A stretch of DNA of 64,000 bases from Ktedonobacter robiniae (GTDB taxonomy: Bacteria > Chloroflexota > Ktedonobacteria > Ktedonobacterales > Ktedonobacteraceae), in contig NZ_BNJG01000002.1 of NCBI RefSeq assembly GCF_016587375.1, forward strand, positions 496,001-560,000. The letters are read 5' to 3'. The position numbers were made by a program, and so were the translations under genes. The notes under the pieces were generated by a model. That model did not search any database, had not been told where the DNA came from, and saw nothing but the letters and a program-made list of their open reading frames with translations. Positions 28,356 to 38,257 of this stretch are shown here, piece after piece; the stretch's first letter is position 1, and each line of letters starts with the position of its first letter.

Positions 28356-28608
28356 CAGGGTTCCTCCTTCTGATACGCTGTGGTCAATGGTTAGCGATCA
28401 GCGACCAGGAAGTACCCGGCCTGTGAGGTTAGATTCCTCTACGTGCTTCTGGAAAAGAGCGACAACTGGCGGTGCAAACGGGTACCTGGAGACAGCTTCG
28501 GGCTCACGCTCATGTTCATAACTGGGCGTCCGTTCTCACCTGGCCGCGATCTCTCCAGTATATCCTCTTTCATCCCTGGTGGTGTCCCGGCACGGGGCAT
28601 GCTGCTTC
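28356..28608 (-). ncRNA. Candidate IS110 bridge RNA region
   Basis: About 250 non-coding bases upstream of the transposase, where IS110-group elements encode the bridge RNA. Within it, 28495-28503 (GCTTCGGGC) repeats the bases at the insertion junction 28604-28612, as expected if a guide loop reads the target. No fold was computed. Confidence 0.45.
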
Positions 28609-31528
28609 GGGCAAAAGCACGCTCCTCCTTACCCTTGCTCTCAGCCTGATTGAGCGGGCACAGGCAGACGATCTTCAACACCTACCAGTCATTTTCAACC
28701 TCGCTTCCTGGGCTGAAAAACGCCAGGCGTTGGAAGAGTGGCTGGTCGAAGAGCTTTTCATAAGCTATCAGGTTCCTCGCAAGCTGGGTAAACGCTGGCT
28801 GGAAGACGGCCTGATTCTTCCATTGCTTGATGGGCTAGATGAGGTGGTCGATACGGCCCGCAGCGCATGCATCGAGGCGATCAATACCTATCGTAGAGCG
28901 CACCTGACGCCGCTGGCAGTCGCGAGCCGCACGACCGAATATTTCTTACAACAGAAGCTCCTGGAATTACAGGGGGCAATTGCGTTGCAGCCGCTTAGCA
29001 CGGAACAGATCGACGGCTATCTGGCCATGGCTGGTGAGCAAGTAGCCACGCTCCGCGCCGCCATGCAGCAGCATGGGCTGCTACGAGAATTAGCCCAATC
29101 CCCCCTCATGCTCAATGTATTAATGCTCACCTACCGCAACGCGCCAGAAGACAGCCTGCCGAGCACTGGCACAGCAGGGGAATTACAGCAACGAATTCTC
29201 GCAGCATATGTGGATCGTATGTTGCAGGTGTCTCAAGCGAAAAAAGATATCCTTGCGTGGCTCAGCTGGTTGGCCTGCGGCATGCGGCAACACAACCAGG
29301 TAGTATTCTATATCGAGACCCTTCAAGCAAGCTGGCTCTCCAGAGAGCGCCTACGGCAGACCTATACCTGGCTGGCAATACGTTTCGTAGCATGCTTTCT
29401 TGGCATACTGGTCAGTTTCGCGGTCAGCGCTTTTTTCATCAGCAACGGACCAGGCACACTCGTATTTATCGTCTGTCTGGGTATCTTCATGGGCCTCAGC
29501 TTCATCCGAGGGGCTACTTTAGAGGAAAACCATCGTGTGCCTGCTTTTACGCGCTGGCCGGGAGCACTCATCGCAGGCGTTGGTTTTGCGGTGCTCTTCG
29601 GCTCATTGTACTCGCTTGTAGAAGCGCTGATTGCAGGACTCATCGGAGTGGTGTATGGTGCCGTACTCCAGAGAGCATTAGAACCGACCCGCACGACGGG
29701 AAAGACGATGCTGACCGGACAAGGATCGAAAGCTCCTATCAGGCAATTTCTCGTAAAACAGGTGTGGCTGCGCAACGGCCTTCTTGTTGGATTGGCAACC
29801 ACCCTCAGTTTTGGCCTATGCTACGGAGTATTTAGTCTTTTTCTCACTGGCACACCAACAGGACAGGCATCCAACGGGTTCTATGCTGGATTGCTCTTCG
29901 GACTGCTTTATGGATCATTCTTTGGATTGATCTTTGGCATCACCGGTGGTATTCTCAGCAGACTTCTGGTTGGCAGAAATTGGGAGATTCAACCAGCGGA
30001 CCTGGTTACCTGGTCCTGGTGGAGTGTGAGAAACCATCTCGGCTCAAAACGTCAAATCGGGATTGTAGCAGGCATTGTCGCAGTATTTGCACTCATAGGA
30101 GCATACTCATATATAGCGCCCAAGTGGCTAGAAATGTATTTCTACGGGTATCTTGGCTTCGCAGGGAATCGCCCTACCAGCCTTCTCAGTTTTCTCCTTA
30201 TGGGTCTCCTCTTCGGGCTGCTCTACTGGCTTGTGTCGGGGTTCTATCAGGGATTATCGAGTGAGACGATCGACAACGACCGGCGGACAAGACCCAACCA
30301 GGGCATTCGCCGCTCACTGAGCAACGGCCTGCTCTATGGCTTCATAGGCCTGCTCGTCATAGGAGTGGTTCACCTCGCTCTCGCATGGATTCAGATGCAG
30401 GGGAATCATACCATTTCCTTCCTGGGCTATTTTCAAAGCAACTGGGAAGGGGTTGTCAGTGTTGCACTTATAGCGGCCCTTTTCAATGGCTGGCTCGTCA
30501 GCTTCCAACATCATGTGTTGTCTTTCCTGCTCACACGCAAAGACGGAATGCCCCAAAAGTTGTCATCGTTCCTTAACGGTGCAGCACACCATATTTTGCT
30601 CTACAGGGTCGGCGGCGGTTATGCCTTTACGCATAAGGTGTTCCTTGATTATTTTGTGTCCCTGGCACCAGGGGCAAAGGCTGAGCCCCCCACCGGGACA
30701 ACGCCGACGCCCCAACATACACCTGTGGCACCCGGGCGGGCACAAACAAAGCGACCCGGGCAACGATTAGGCATTATGCTGGCATTCCTCGCGTACCTGG
30801 TGTTGCTCATAGCGCTTATGGCCCCACGCATCCAGAACGAGACCAAGGCATATCAGATCAGCGTCACTAATACGCGCACAGCGTATTTCCTCCAACAGAC
30901 GGCAACGGTCAAAAACAAGCACCCATATCCAAGCTACTTACCCGGGCAAGGGAAACTGGTCCAGTATAACTTACTGGCAATGTCGGGGATGTGGAGCGTT
31001 CCTTTCACCGATGCAAATGCGGGGGGGACGTGCTATATGAAGCCAGACGGAGAACATGTCATAGAAGACAAAACCCATCACGCTTATGGGTGTGCAATAC
31101 AAGATCCACCCGAAAATTTCGCATTGCAAGTACAGATGAGCATCCTCCAAGGGGATTGCGGAGGCGTGGGATTTCGTGGCGGGTCAGAAAATGGCTATGA
31201 ATTTCTCGTCTGCTCTGATGGGCTCTATGCACTACGCAAATATGAGGGCACAGGGAACGAAGCAACAGTGAAGGTCATATTTTCGCAACATGATAGCACT
31301 GGCGCGATCCACCAGGGGATAGGGAAAAGCAATATCGTGACGCTTCAGGTACAAGGCAACATGTTCCGGTTCTATGTGAATAAGAACCAGCTCGTCAAAA
31401 TTCAGGGTGAGAATAGTAGTCTGAAGACTGCCGGGTTGGTTGTCCTGGCAGGGACAATGCCGACACAGGTAACCTATACCGAAATGATGGTGTGGCAACT
31501 TGTGTCAATCCAGGATCGCCAGCGCTGA
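28609..31528 (+). pseudogene. NACHT NTPase, 3' part: NTPase, membrane and extracellular domains
   Basis: Continues from 27021 with GKSTLLLTLALSLIE (rest of Walker A), FNLASWAEKR, LILPLLDGLDEV (Walker B) and VASRTTEY (sensor). About ten hydrophobic segments follow from IRFVACFLGILVSFAVSAFF onward; LLYRVGGGYAFTHKVFLDYF is the end of the NACHT-associated helical region. A further helix (IMLAFLAYLVLLIALMA) leads to a C-terminal LamG-like domain (SGMWSVPFTDANAGGTCY to TYTEMMVWQL) like that of the membrane protein at 5984. It would be a membrane-anchored STAND NTPase with an external sensor. An open frame begins upstream inside the IS110, but any product would lack a complete P-loop. Confidence 0.87.
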
Positions 31529-32107
31529 ATTGGCCTGCTGGACAGAAAAGAGCTCAGAATGGTAAGACGCGCCGACCCACTGGCGCAGACGTTTGTGCTC
31601 AGGATGCTTGGGATTCCGCAATGCCTCAAGGAAAGAAGTGTATCCACCTATCCCACCGACACCCTCTGGAGGACATGCCCGTTCACCAGACAGGCAACGA
31701 GGCGTGATCCAAAAAGCATCCTCATTTCTATTTTCCTCTTGGAGATGCTCGATCTTTTCAATCGTAATCTGGTGCATCCAGCTATCTCCCAGGTCATATT
31801 CGTAGGTCAACGTCAGCCACTCAGCCCAGACAGTTGCATCAAGTTTTGTGCGTCGGCTATCCCTGATGCGCATATCTGCACTTTCCCAATCAGGATCAGG
31901 AAGACCATACACCATTGTTTTCTTATTGATGGTTAACCTGAACAAATAGAGATGGGAGTTTTCCCACCCCATGACCACCTGAAGCATTTTATGGAGGGTG
32001 TGAAGACTGATGGCACCAGGCACGACCATTTCGCGCCAAATCGGTGGTTCAATGCCAGTCAACTGGACATGCAGGTAATAGCAGCTCTCTGACTGATAAC
32101 TTCCCAA
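31505..32107 (-). CDS. Plasmid pRiA4b ORF-3-like protein
   Basis: 200 residues. YYLHVQLTGIEPPIWREMVVPG, then LHKMLQVVMGWENSHLYLF, YEYDLGDSWMHQITIEKI and PPEGVGGIGGYTSFLEAL are the conserved blocks of the pRiA4b ORF-3 family, whose role is unknown. Its 3' end overlaps that of the convergent NACHT gene by 24 bases. Confidence 0.92.
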   Translation of the reverse strand: MGSYQSESCYYLHVQLTGIEPPIWREMVVPGAISLHTLHKMLQVVMGWENSHLYLFRLTINKKTMVYGLPDPDWESADMRIRDSRRTKLDATVWAEWLTLTYEYDLGDSWMHQITIEKIEHLQEENRNEDAFWITPRCLSGERACPPEGVGGIGGYTSFLEALRNPKHPEHKRLRQWVGASYHSELFSVQQANSALAILD

Positions 32108-32286
32108 GTGCGTCTCCTCTTCTATATATGTTGTTTTCTAGTAAATCAGGTTAAGCGCAGAGAAATCAAGAAAGCCAAAAATCCCAAAGGGTAGCCTACA
32201 GTGAGCATTCAAGCATCCGAAACATATTTCTAGGAAATATGCTTCTTCTGGCGAGTCCTACATCAGCATCTCGTGGGAAGATCCAG

Positions 32287-32829
32287 TTATTTTGAGATAA
32301 TGTCCCGTGCTATTTGAACAAGGCACGGATGAAAGGAATCAGTATTCTCTATCACATGCAAGGGATAGACCCATTGAGAATCGGCATACTCTTCATTAAG
32401 TTGCACATTCGCTTTTTCTTCATCAGTCAGATTGACGGATGTTGTGATTGAGAACATATGGCATCCGTTCGTTGTTGGCTCCCATGCTCTTGTATCCCAG
32501 ATCTGACTATAGTAGCCGATAATATTTCGGAGGCGGTCTTCGGGAATATCAAGGTGCAATTCTCGTCGCAAATTCCGCCGTAATGCCTGCTCAATAAGCT
32601 CACCTTTGCGCATCCGTCCTCCTATAACCCACCAGTCGGGATGGGGTTCCCATGCCCGCTTGGCAATCAACCACAACCCTTGATGCAAGAGAGCAGCATC
32701 AGCACAACAAATTACGAGCGCATCCAATGCTGCTGCATAGGTTGAATCTGGCAGGAACGTTCCTGGTTTTTGTTGTTCTCCCGTCACATATTGACGATTC
32801 GGATACTCTCTGACAGGTTGGCGATACAT
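32287..32829 (-). CDS. Nudix hydrolase with a degenerate Nudix box
   Basis: 180 residues. GGRMRKGELIEQALRRNLRRELHLDI is in the place of the Nudix box, but the REUxEE core reads RNLRRE, so some metal-binding glutamates are missing. WLIAKRAWEPHPDWWVIGG upstream fits the fold. The gene starts 10 bases after the stop of the HTH/TPR gene and is probably translated with it. It may bind a nucleotide ligand rather than hydrolyse it. Confidence 0.8.
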   Translation of the reverse strand: MYRQPVREYPNRQYVTGEQQKPGTFLPDSTYAAALDALVICCADAALLHQGLWLIAKRAWEPHPDWWVIGGRMRKGELIEQALRRNLRRELHLDIPEDRLRNIIGYYSQIWDTRAWEPTTNGCHMFSITTSVNLTDEEKANVQLNEEYADSQWVYPLHVIENTDSFHPCLVQIARDIISK

Positions 32830-32839
32830 TGTTTCTCCC

Positions 32840-34396
32840 TTATGAATGAATCATCACACCTAACCGAATGACCTCGATGTTTTTGCTATCGAGCTGGCTC
32901 AGTTGTCCTTGTAATCCGGCAATGCGCGTGATGTGGATACGGGACTTTATTTGCTTCATTCTGGCGAACGCATCTTGTGCTGGAGTGGCTGCGGCATCAA
33001 TCAATCCCAGATTGGCGTAGGCTTGTGCCCAAAGATAATCGGTATAGGCATTTTTCCGTGTCATGTCCCCTTCTTCTGGAAGGTCCATCAGGTCTGTAAG
33101 TTCCTGGAGGGCTTCGCGGGACCAGCCTGCTTCCAGCATTGCGGCTACTTTTGTGTTACGATAGGTTCGCTCGGTGATTCTAATCGAGAACTCCTCCTCA
33201 AGGATATCTCTTGTCTCTGTTATTATTTTCCCACCAGCCTTGAGGTGAGCCAGCGCAGTTCGTTTTGCCTCCCGATTTCCTTGTGCCAGATGTGCCTTTG
33301 CGTATCCCTCATCGAATAACATCACGCCGTGTAACGCTTCGGGAAGCCGCTCAAGATTGCGTATCCTGGTATAGCAGTCAATGGCTGCCAGATAATCAGT
33401 ATTCGCTTGTCTTCTTTTTTGATGCGCACCTGTGCTATTCCCTCTTGCAGCCTCCATTTTTGCTTGAGCTTCGAATACCGTTCCTCTATCGCGGAGCACA
33501 CTACCAATCCGAAGCAACGTCACCGCGAGCAAATGAGGACGTCCAGCCCTTTCAGCTAAAATAGCTGCTTTTTCTAATTCTACAATTGCTGTATCATACC
33601 GACCCTGATCACGTAAGATATGTGCAAAAAGATGGTGATAGCGACACAGTACTGCCCGTACCTCTTTCTCATCGTCCCCACTGACGTAGGGTAACGTAGT
33701 CGTGAGATCTGCCATAGCAGCGGCAATCTGGGTCAGGCGGTCTTGCGCAGTGCCAGTATGGTTGCGATTCCAGAGGGTTTTGAGACGATCTGTGTAGATT
33801 GCCAGATCGAAAGTTGCATCTTTTTCTCTTGTTTCTCCGGCATGTGGCGTGATCGGTACATCCTGGTACTGTTGGAGCAGAATTTCCTCAAGGGTGACAA
33901 TGCCTAATGCTACTGGTGGAATATCGAGCAACAAAGCCAGCACGCGGCGGCGCGCAATGGAGTCTAGCCCGATATTCCTTTTTTCCATGTCTCGTATGGC
34001 TTTCTCTGTCATGCTGAGCGCTCGTGCAAGTCCTTTTTGGCTGCGCAAGGGGTGTTCTTTTTGCTTCATCTTACGATGTGACCTGGCGGTCTGTCCAGGA
34101 TCGGTTTCATCCTCAATAGAAGCCAGCCCGAAGAGAATGGGGGGGATGTTAAACAACAGTGCCAGTCTGCGACGAAGAGAAATCGAGTCGAGTCCAACAT
34201 CGTGGCTCTCCAGGTAACACACCGCCCGTTCCGTCAGACCTAACTCCTGTGCCAGGCGCTTCTGTGTCCAGGTCGCATCAGTATGCTTTTTTTGTTCTCG
34301 ATACCAGCGTGCAGTTCTGCCAGGGCGCGGGAATCCGTCCGTTCCCATCTCGACTGGAGAGAGAAGTCCGAAACGTGCCCAATCAACACTTTCCAT
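32840..34396 (-). CDS. Tandem-HTH plus TPR regulator
   Basis: 518 residues. Two Cro/C1-type HTH units follow one another: WTQKRLAQELGLTERAVCYLESHDVGLDS (about 43-71) and RSQKGLARALSMTEKAIRDMEKRNIGLDS (about 118-146), each ending in a matching RRRLALLFNIPP/RRVLALLLDIPP block. The rest is TPR-like helical repeats (YHHLFAHILRDQGRYDTAIVELEKAAILAE and others). This layout is typical of peptide- or partner-sensing regulators. The Nudix gene follows directly. Confidence 0.85.
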   Translation of the reverse strand: MESVDWARFGLLSPVEMGTDGFPRPGRTARWYREQKKHTDATWTQKRLAQELGLTERAVCYLESHDVGLDSISLRRRLALLFNIPPILFGLASIEDETDPGQTARSHRKMKQKEHPLRSQKGLARALSMTEKAIRDMEKRNIGLDSIARRRVLALLLDIPPVALGIVTLEEILLQQYQDVPITPHAGETREKDATFDLAIYTDRLKTLWNRNHTGTAQDRLTQIAAAMADLTTTLPYVSGDDEKEVRAVLCRYHHLFAHILRDQGRYDTAIVELEKAAILAERAGRPHLLAVTLLRIGSVLRDRGTVFEAQAKMEAARGNSTGAHQKRRQANTDYLAAIDCYTRIRNLERLPEALHGVMLFDEGYAKAHLAQGNREAKRTALAHLKAGGKIITETRDILEEEFSIRITERTYRNTKVAAMLEAGWSREALQELTDLMDLPEEGDMTRKNAYTDYLWAQAYANLGLIDAAATPAQDAFARMKQIKSRIHITRIAGLQGQLSQLDSKNIEVIRLGVMIHS

Positions 34397-34590
34397 CGTG
34401 CATGCCTATCCTTCTCTGGTACGTTTTCTTACCAAGAGTATACAAAAGATGCTGTCTACCATGCAATTCGAAAAGCGCACCTCAAATTTCAGTATGTCTC
34501 TCACCTGTATTAAAGGAATTCCCCTTAGGACATAATATCGGCACTCATTATTTTAGAACAGAAAATGTATTCAAGAATGGACATCAGGAA
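34397..34590. other. Divergent leader region
   Basis: Divergent space between the HTH/TPR gene and the HTH gene at 34591. From 34512 onward it is the sequence duplicated at 3905. Confidence 0.5.
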
Positions 34591-34953
34591 ATGCACGACC
34601 GAAAGAAAAAGCCAACACTGGAACAGATACGAACCCTCTTCCCCTTCGACGTGCCCGATCTTGCGCGAGCCACAAGAGTAGAAACTAGTATTGTCTATCA
34701 GGCATTACTTCAGCGCCCCATCCATCGCCAGGATACGGAAAAGATCCTTCAGGCGTTCTCCAACCACACCAGGCTCACACTGACCTTGGAGAATATCGAC
34801 ATGGTGCTCTGGGAAGAATATTTGGCCCTCTGGCTTCTCCGCGCCTCCGCCTCAATGCAACAGCAGGAAGGATGGGAAGAAGGAGGCAACGATGCCTACC
34901 ATTTCGTCTATGCCCGTGACAAGTTGGAGGTAGCATTTCGTGCTCAAACCTAG
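34591..34953 (+). CDS. Small HTH-like protein
   Basis: 120 residues from the ATG at 34591. FDVPDLARATRVETSIVYQALLQRPIHRQDTEKILQAFS looks like a Cro/C1-type HTH. The remaining helical part (MVLWEEYLALWLLRASASMQQQEG) is unrecognised. A longer open frame upstream is rejected because the truncated copy at 3984 conserves this same start and leader. First of six co-directional genes up to 39665. Confidence 0.7.
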   Translation: MHDRKKKPTLEQIRTLFPFDVPDLARATRVETSIVYQALLQRPIHRQDTEKILQAFSNHTRLTLTLENIDMVLWEEYLALWLLRASASMQQQEGWEEGGNDAYHFVYARDKLEVAFRAQT

Positions 34954-35124
34954 CTTGTCCAGCATCCTCATCACACCTTTACTCCGTGCCCAAACGGCTT
35001 TCAGATTGGACCTGTGCGTGTGCCAGGTCTTTGCCCTGATGAACTGGTGGGTACAGAAGCACTCCCATACCCATTTTGACCATAGTGACAACTCTCGATA
35101 TAGAAAGGATGATCATCTCTCACC

Positions 35125-36015
35125 ATGAATACCATCCAGCCACCCAACATGGCGCGCCTTTTACTGCTTGACAACCAGCGCGTCACGCTCAACGAAACCT
35201 TACACCATCTCCTGGCTCACCACGCTGGCCGAGCCCTTGATCTCTGTACGACACGTCTCACCCTGGAAGGGTGGGCACTTGTCCGTGAAGGTCTCCAACA
35301 GGTAGGAAACCTTCGCCTCCTCCTTCATCCTGAGACCCTCACCACCATTGAGGATGAGTCTCTGGAGAACATGCACCATTCGTCAGGCAACGAGTGCTCT
35401 AAAGCCCCTCAGGAGGAACAACTCACGCAGATTGAAGCTCTGATCGCCTTCTTGCATCAGGAGCACGTGGAGGTCCGCCTTGCCGAGCACACGCACCTTC
35501 ATGCCCGATGCTTTCTCTTCTACGCCGACCAGGATAGCGCATGTATCGCCCCACAGACTGCAATCGTCGGCTCATCCGATCTCACCCGAGCAGGGCTCCT
35601 CATCAATGCCGAACTCAACATTATGCATAGCGCTCACCTCACCCACGAGGACATCTCGCTCAAGCGCCTTCGAGGGCTCTTAGAGCGAGAGGAACGCACC
35701 CTCCTGCTCCAATGTTCCCAGGAGCAGCGTCTGCTCGCCGCCCGGCTCCCTACCCTTTTGCTCCTGGAACACCTCACCACCTGGTTTGCCCACCACTGGG
35801 AGCACGCCACCGACGGCAAACACCGCCTTATCACCCACATGCAAGCGCATAAAGCGCAGTACTATGACGCGCCCATCAAGCAACACGGCCAAACTGGTGG
35901 AGCACCAGAAGAAGCGCAATCACCACACGAGAATCATGGCACTGTTCCCCTCTCAGATATCCCTCGTGAGGAAACGTGGGCAGAGCATGACTATATGCAG
36001 CATCAACGCGATTGA
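35125..36015 (+). CDS. Phospholipase D-like domain protein
   Basis: 296 residues. HLHARCFLFYADQDSACIAPQTAIVGSSDLTRAGLLINAELNI is a PLD-type catalytic block. The usual HxK is HAR here, and S-S-D-L-T-R-A-G is conserved as in HKD nucleases and helicase-associated PLD domains. There is one such block, so it would act as a dimer. The N-terminal part (TLHHLLAHHAGRALDLCTTRLTLEG) fits. It sits in an unusual run of genes with two methyltransferases. Confidence 0.7.
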   Translation: MNTIQPPNMARLLLLDNQRVTLNETLHHLLAHHAGRALDLCTTRLTLEGWALVREGLQQVGNLRLLLHPETLTTIEDESLENMHHSSGNECSKAPQEEQLTQIEALIAFLHQEHVEVRLAEHTHLHARCFLFYADQDSACIAPQTAIVGSSDLTRAGLLINAELNIMHSAHLTHEDISLKRLRGLLEREERTLLLQCSQEQRLLAARLPTLLLLEHLTTWFAHHWEHATDGKHRLITHMQAHKAQYYDAPIKQHGQTGGAPEEAQSPHENHGTVPLSDIPREETWAEHDYMQHQRD

Positions 36016-36078
36016 TGCGAAGAGAGATACGCTTGTCATTTTGTCAGGTTGAGAGGAGTGAAGAAGAGGAAGGGAAAG

Positions 36079-37014
36079 ATGTTTCACGCCTCCCATCGTA
36101 TTTATGCCGAAAGCAGCACGCATGGCCCCCTGCTGCTTGATCCACTGGCCTCCGCCGAACAGGCTCGCGTCATCACGCAATATCACATGCTCGCCTCAGC
36201 CCTCAAGGAGCCCTTACCCGAACTGGAAGAGCTAGGCATTACCACGTCCACCTCACCACACCTCATTCTGGATCTGGGATGTGGGCCAGGAGGCACCTGG
36301 GCCTGTGATATGGCCTTTCACGATCCCTTCTGTCTGGTCTTTGGCGTCTCGGCCCTTGCCCCTTACGTCCGGCAAGCCAACACCTTTCGCCAGATACAGA
36401 CCCAGACACGTGTCCAATTTCTCCAGATGGATTTTGCCAGGGAGCTATGCTGCCCTGCCAACTTCTCCACGCTTATCAACGGTCACTTCTTACGCACCTT
36501 TCTCACCCAGGCAGGCTGGCCCCGGCTGCTCCGGGAGTGCTGGCGTGTCCTGCGCCCTGGAGGTCTCCTCCGCCTCACGGAATGCATCGCTGCCTTCTCA
36601 AACAGCCCCGCCTGTGAAACGCTGACTCATTACTACGAGCAGGCCCTTGCTGTGCGCACACAGACACTCCCCTCTCAGCACGAAGAATGCCAGGAGGGCT
36701 CAGGCCTTGCCAGTATACCTTTGCAACACACACGCCTCTTCGAACACCTGCACGACGTTGGCTACTGTGGCATTGAAGAACAACGGAGTCTGCTCGACTT
36801 TTCGGCGGGCACGCTCTACCAAGCCAGTATGCGCACCAATGCCGAATCCTTCTTTTACCAGCTTGCCCCAGTGTTCTACCAGACCACCGACCTGACCCCG
36901 AAGAGGTTTGAGGAGATCTTTGAGCAGATGCGAGCAGAGATGAGCGCCCCCACCTTCAAGGGGCACTGGACCCTCTCTCGTGTCCATGCTTATAAATCAG
37001 GAGGAGCACAATGA
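36079..37014 (+). CDS. SAM-dependent methyltransferase
   Basis: 311 residues from the ATG at 36079 (GGAAGGGAAAG upstream). LILDLGCGPGGTWACDMAFHDP is motif I, VQFLQMDFARELCCP motif II/III and ECWRVLRPGGLLRLTE the post-motif typical of class I methyltransferases. Its last four bases overlap the start of a paralogue. Both end with a shared LLDFSAG...R region and a W-x-L near the C-terminus. Substrate unknown. Confidence 0.85.
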   Translation: MFHASHRIYAESSTHGPLLLDPLASAEQARVITQYHMLASALKEPLPELEELGITTSTSPHLILDLGCGPGGTWACDMAFHDPFCLVFGVSALAPYVRQANTFRQIQTQTRVQFLQMDFARELCCPANFSTLINGHFLRTFLTQAGWPRLLRECWRVLRPGGLLRLTECIAAFSNSPACETLTHYYEQALAVRTQTLPSQHEECQEGSGLASIPLQHTRLFEHLHDVGYCGIEEQRSLLDFSAGTLYQASMRTNAESFFYQLAPVFYQTTDLTPKRFEEIFEQMRAEMSAPTFKGHWTLSRVHAYKSGGAQ

Positions 37015-38159
37015 GCCTACAACAGAGCATTCACCTTCCCTCACCACAAGGCCTGCTCTTCTTTGAAAAGAACGAGCACCCGGCACATGACAAGCCATCC
37101 CACCTCCTCATGCCACAGGTGCGTGAGGACGTGGGATGCCAGGCCCCTCGTGCACACAAGGGAGCGTTCTATCCCTTCTATACCCCCTCGGATCCTTTGG
37201 TCCTCGATGAGGAGGTGTTGGTGTCGCCGGTGCATCCTCTGGAATGGCGGCGGCGCTGCCAGCAGGCGCGTCTGCTCGTACAGCATTTCCGTACGCCGCT
37301 TCCCGAGCAAGGCGAGGGCCTCCAGATGAAGCGCGTACTGGAACTCGGAACAGACCCTCACGGCGAGTGGCTGCGACAGTTGGCCTCAAGGAGGCCAACC
37401 ACGGAGATCATCGGCGTCACCTCACAGGTGATCTACGCCAGACAGGCTGCCTTCTTTGCCGCCGTCCAGGGATGCCGCCATGTCTCTCTTCAGATCTGTC
37501 CACTCACCCGACCTCTTCCCTTCCCGGCCGAGAGTATGGACCTCATCAGCGGACGTTTCCTCCATGCGACTCTTCCTGAGTACGCGTGGCCGTTGGTGCT
37601 TGACGACTGTTTTCGGCTCCTTCGACCAGGCGGAGTGTTGCGCCTGTTGGAGTGTGTGCAAGGAGCGAGTACCAGCGCTGCTGCTGGCACGCTGTGTGCC
37701 TCCTACTGGCACCAGATGGACAGGCTGCGAGCGGCGGCTCGCCCATCACTCCCAGGAACACGAACAATGCGTCTCTCTCGACCTGAATGCCTCCCCACTC
37801 GGATGGAGAAGAGAGGCTTTGTCTCTGTTGAGCAACACGAGAGCCTGCTCGACTTCTCTGCCGGAACACCCTTTCATAGCACGCTCCGTGAGCAGGCCGA
37901 TGACTTCTATCAGCTCGTGGCGCCACTCTGCACCCGTCAAGATACGCCTCTTTCTCGCGAGGCCTATCAACAGATCTATCACGAGATGCAATTGGAGCTC
38001 CTCGAACCCACCTTTCGTGGGTACTGGCACCTCTGCACCATCTGGGGCTACAAGCCCTCGGGACGCGTACCACGAACGATCCCCACCATGCAGGTAAAAC
38101 ACCCAATCCCGCAGTTCCTTCGACCATGCTCCCAGCTATGTTCCCTTTTCATCACGTAG
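37011..38159 (+). CDS. Methyltransferase paralogue with altered motif I
   Basis: 382 residues, ATGA overlap with the preceding gene. The class I fold is recognisable (VLELGTDPHGEWLRQLASRRP, LPFPAESMDLISGRFLHATLPE, DDCFRLLRPGGVLRLLE), but the glycine-rich GxGxG loop is reduced to G-T-D-P-H-G. It shares SLLDFSAGTPFHSTLR with the upstream protein. One of the pair may be non-catalytic and work in a complex with the other. The first about 60 residues are unique. Confidence 0.8.
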   Translation: MSLQQSIHLPSPQGLLFFEKNEHPAHDKPSHLLMPQVREDVGCQAPRAHKGAFYPFYTPSDPLVLDEEVLVSPVHPLEWRRRCQQARLLVQHFRTPLPEQGEGLQMKRVLELGTDPHGEWLRQLASRRPTTEIIGVTSQVIYARQAAFFAAVQGCRHVSLQICPLTRPLPFPAESMDLISGRFLHATLPEYAWPLVLDDCFRLLRPGGVLRLLECVQGASTSAAAGTLCASYWHQMDRLRAAARPSLPGTRTMRLSRPECLPTRMEKRGFVSVEQHESLLDFSAGTPFHSTLREQADDFYQLVAPLCTRQDTPLSREAYQQIYHEMQLELLEPTFRGYWHLCTIWGYKPSGRVPRTIPTMQVKHPIPQFLRPCSQLCSLFIT

Positions 38160-38257
38160 GAGGGAACACAGCTACGCGAGAAAGAGCAGCCAAGCAAGAA
38201 GAAAAAGCAAGAGATCAGCACAGAGAAATCATCACACCAAGAACAAGGAGAGACACC

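Larger units (their letters stand above)
27022..28608 (-). mobile_element. IS110 element inside the NACHT P-loop
   Basis: The 1587 bases between the two copies of TTC (27019-27021, 28606-28608) contain only the transposase and non-coding ends. Removing them turns GGTTC + GGGCAAAAGC back into an uninterrupted GEPGSGKST codon series. Confidence 0.85.

Noticed and set aside
28472..28608. Open frame start of the NACHT fragment inside the IS110
   Set aside because: These codons are IS110 non-coding end read in frame; true coding resumes at 28609.
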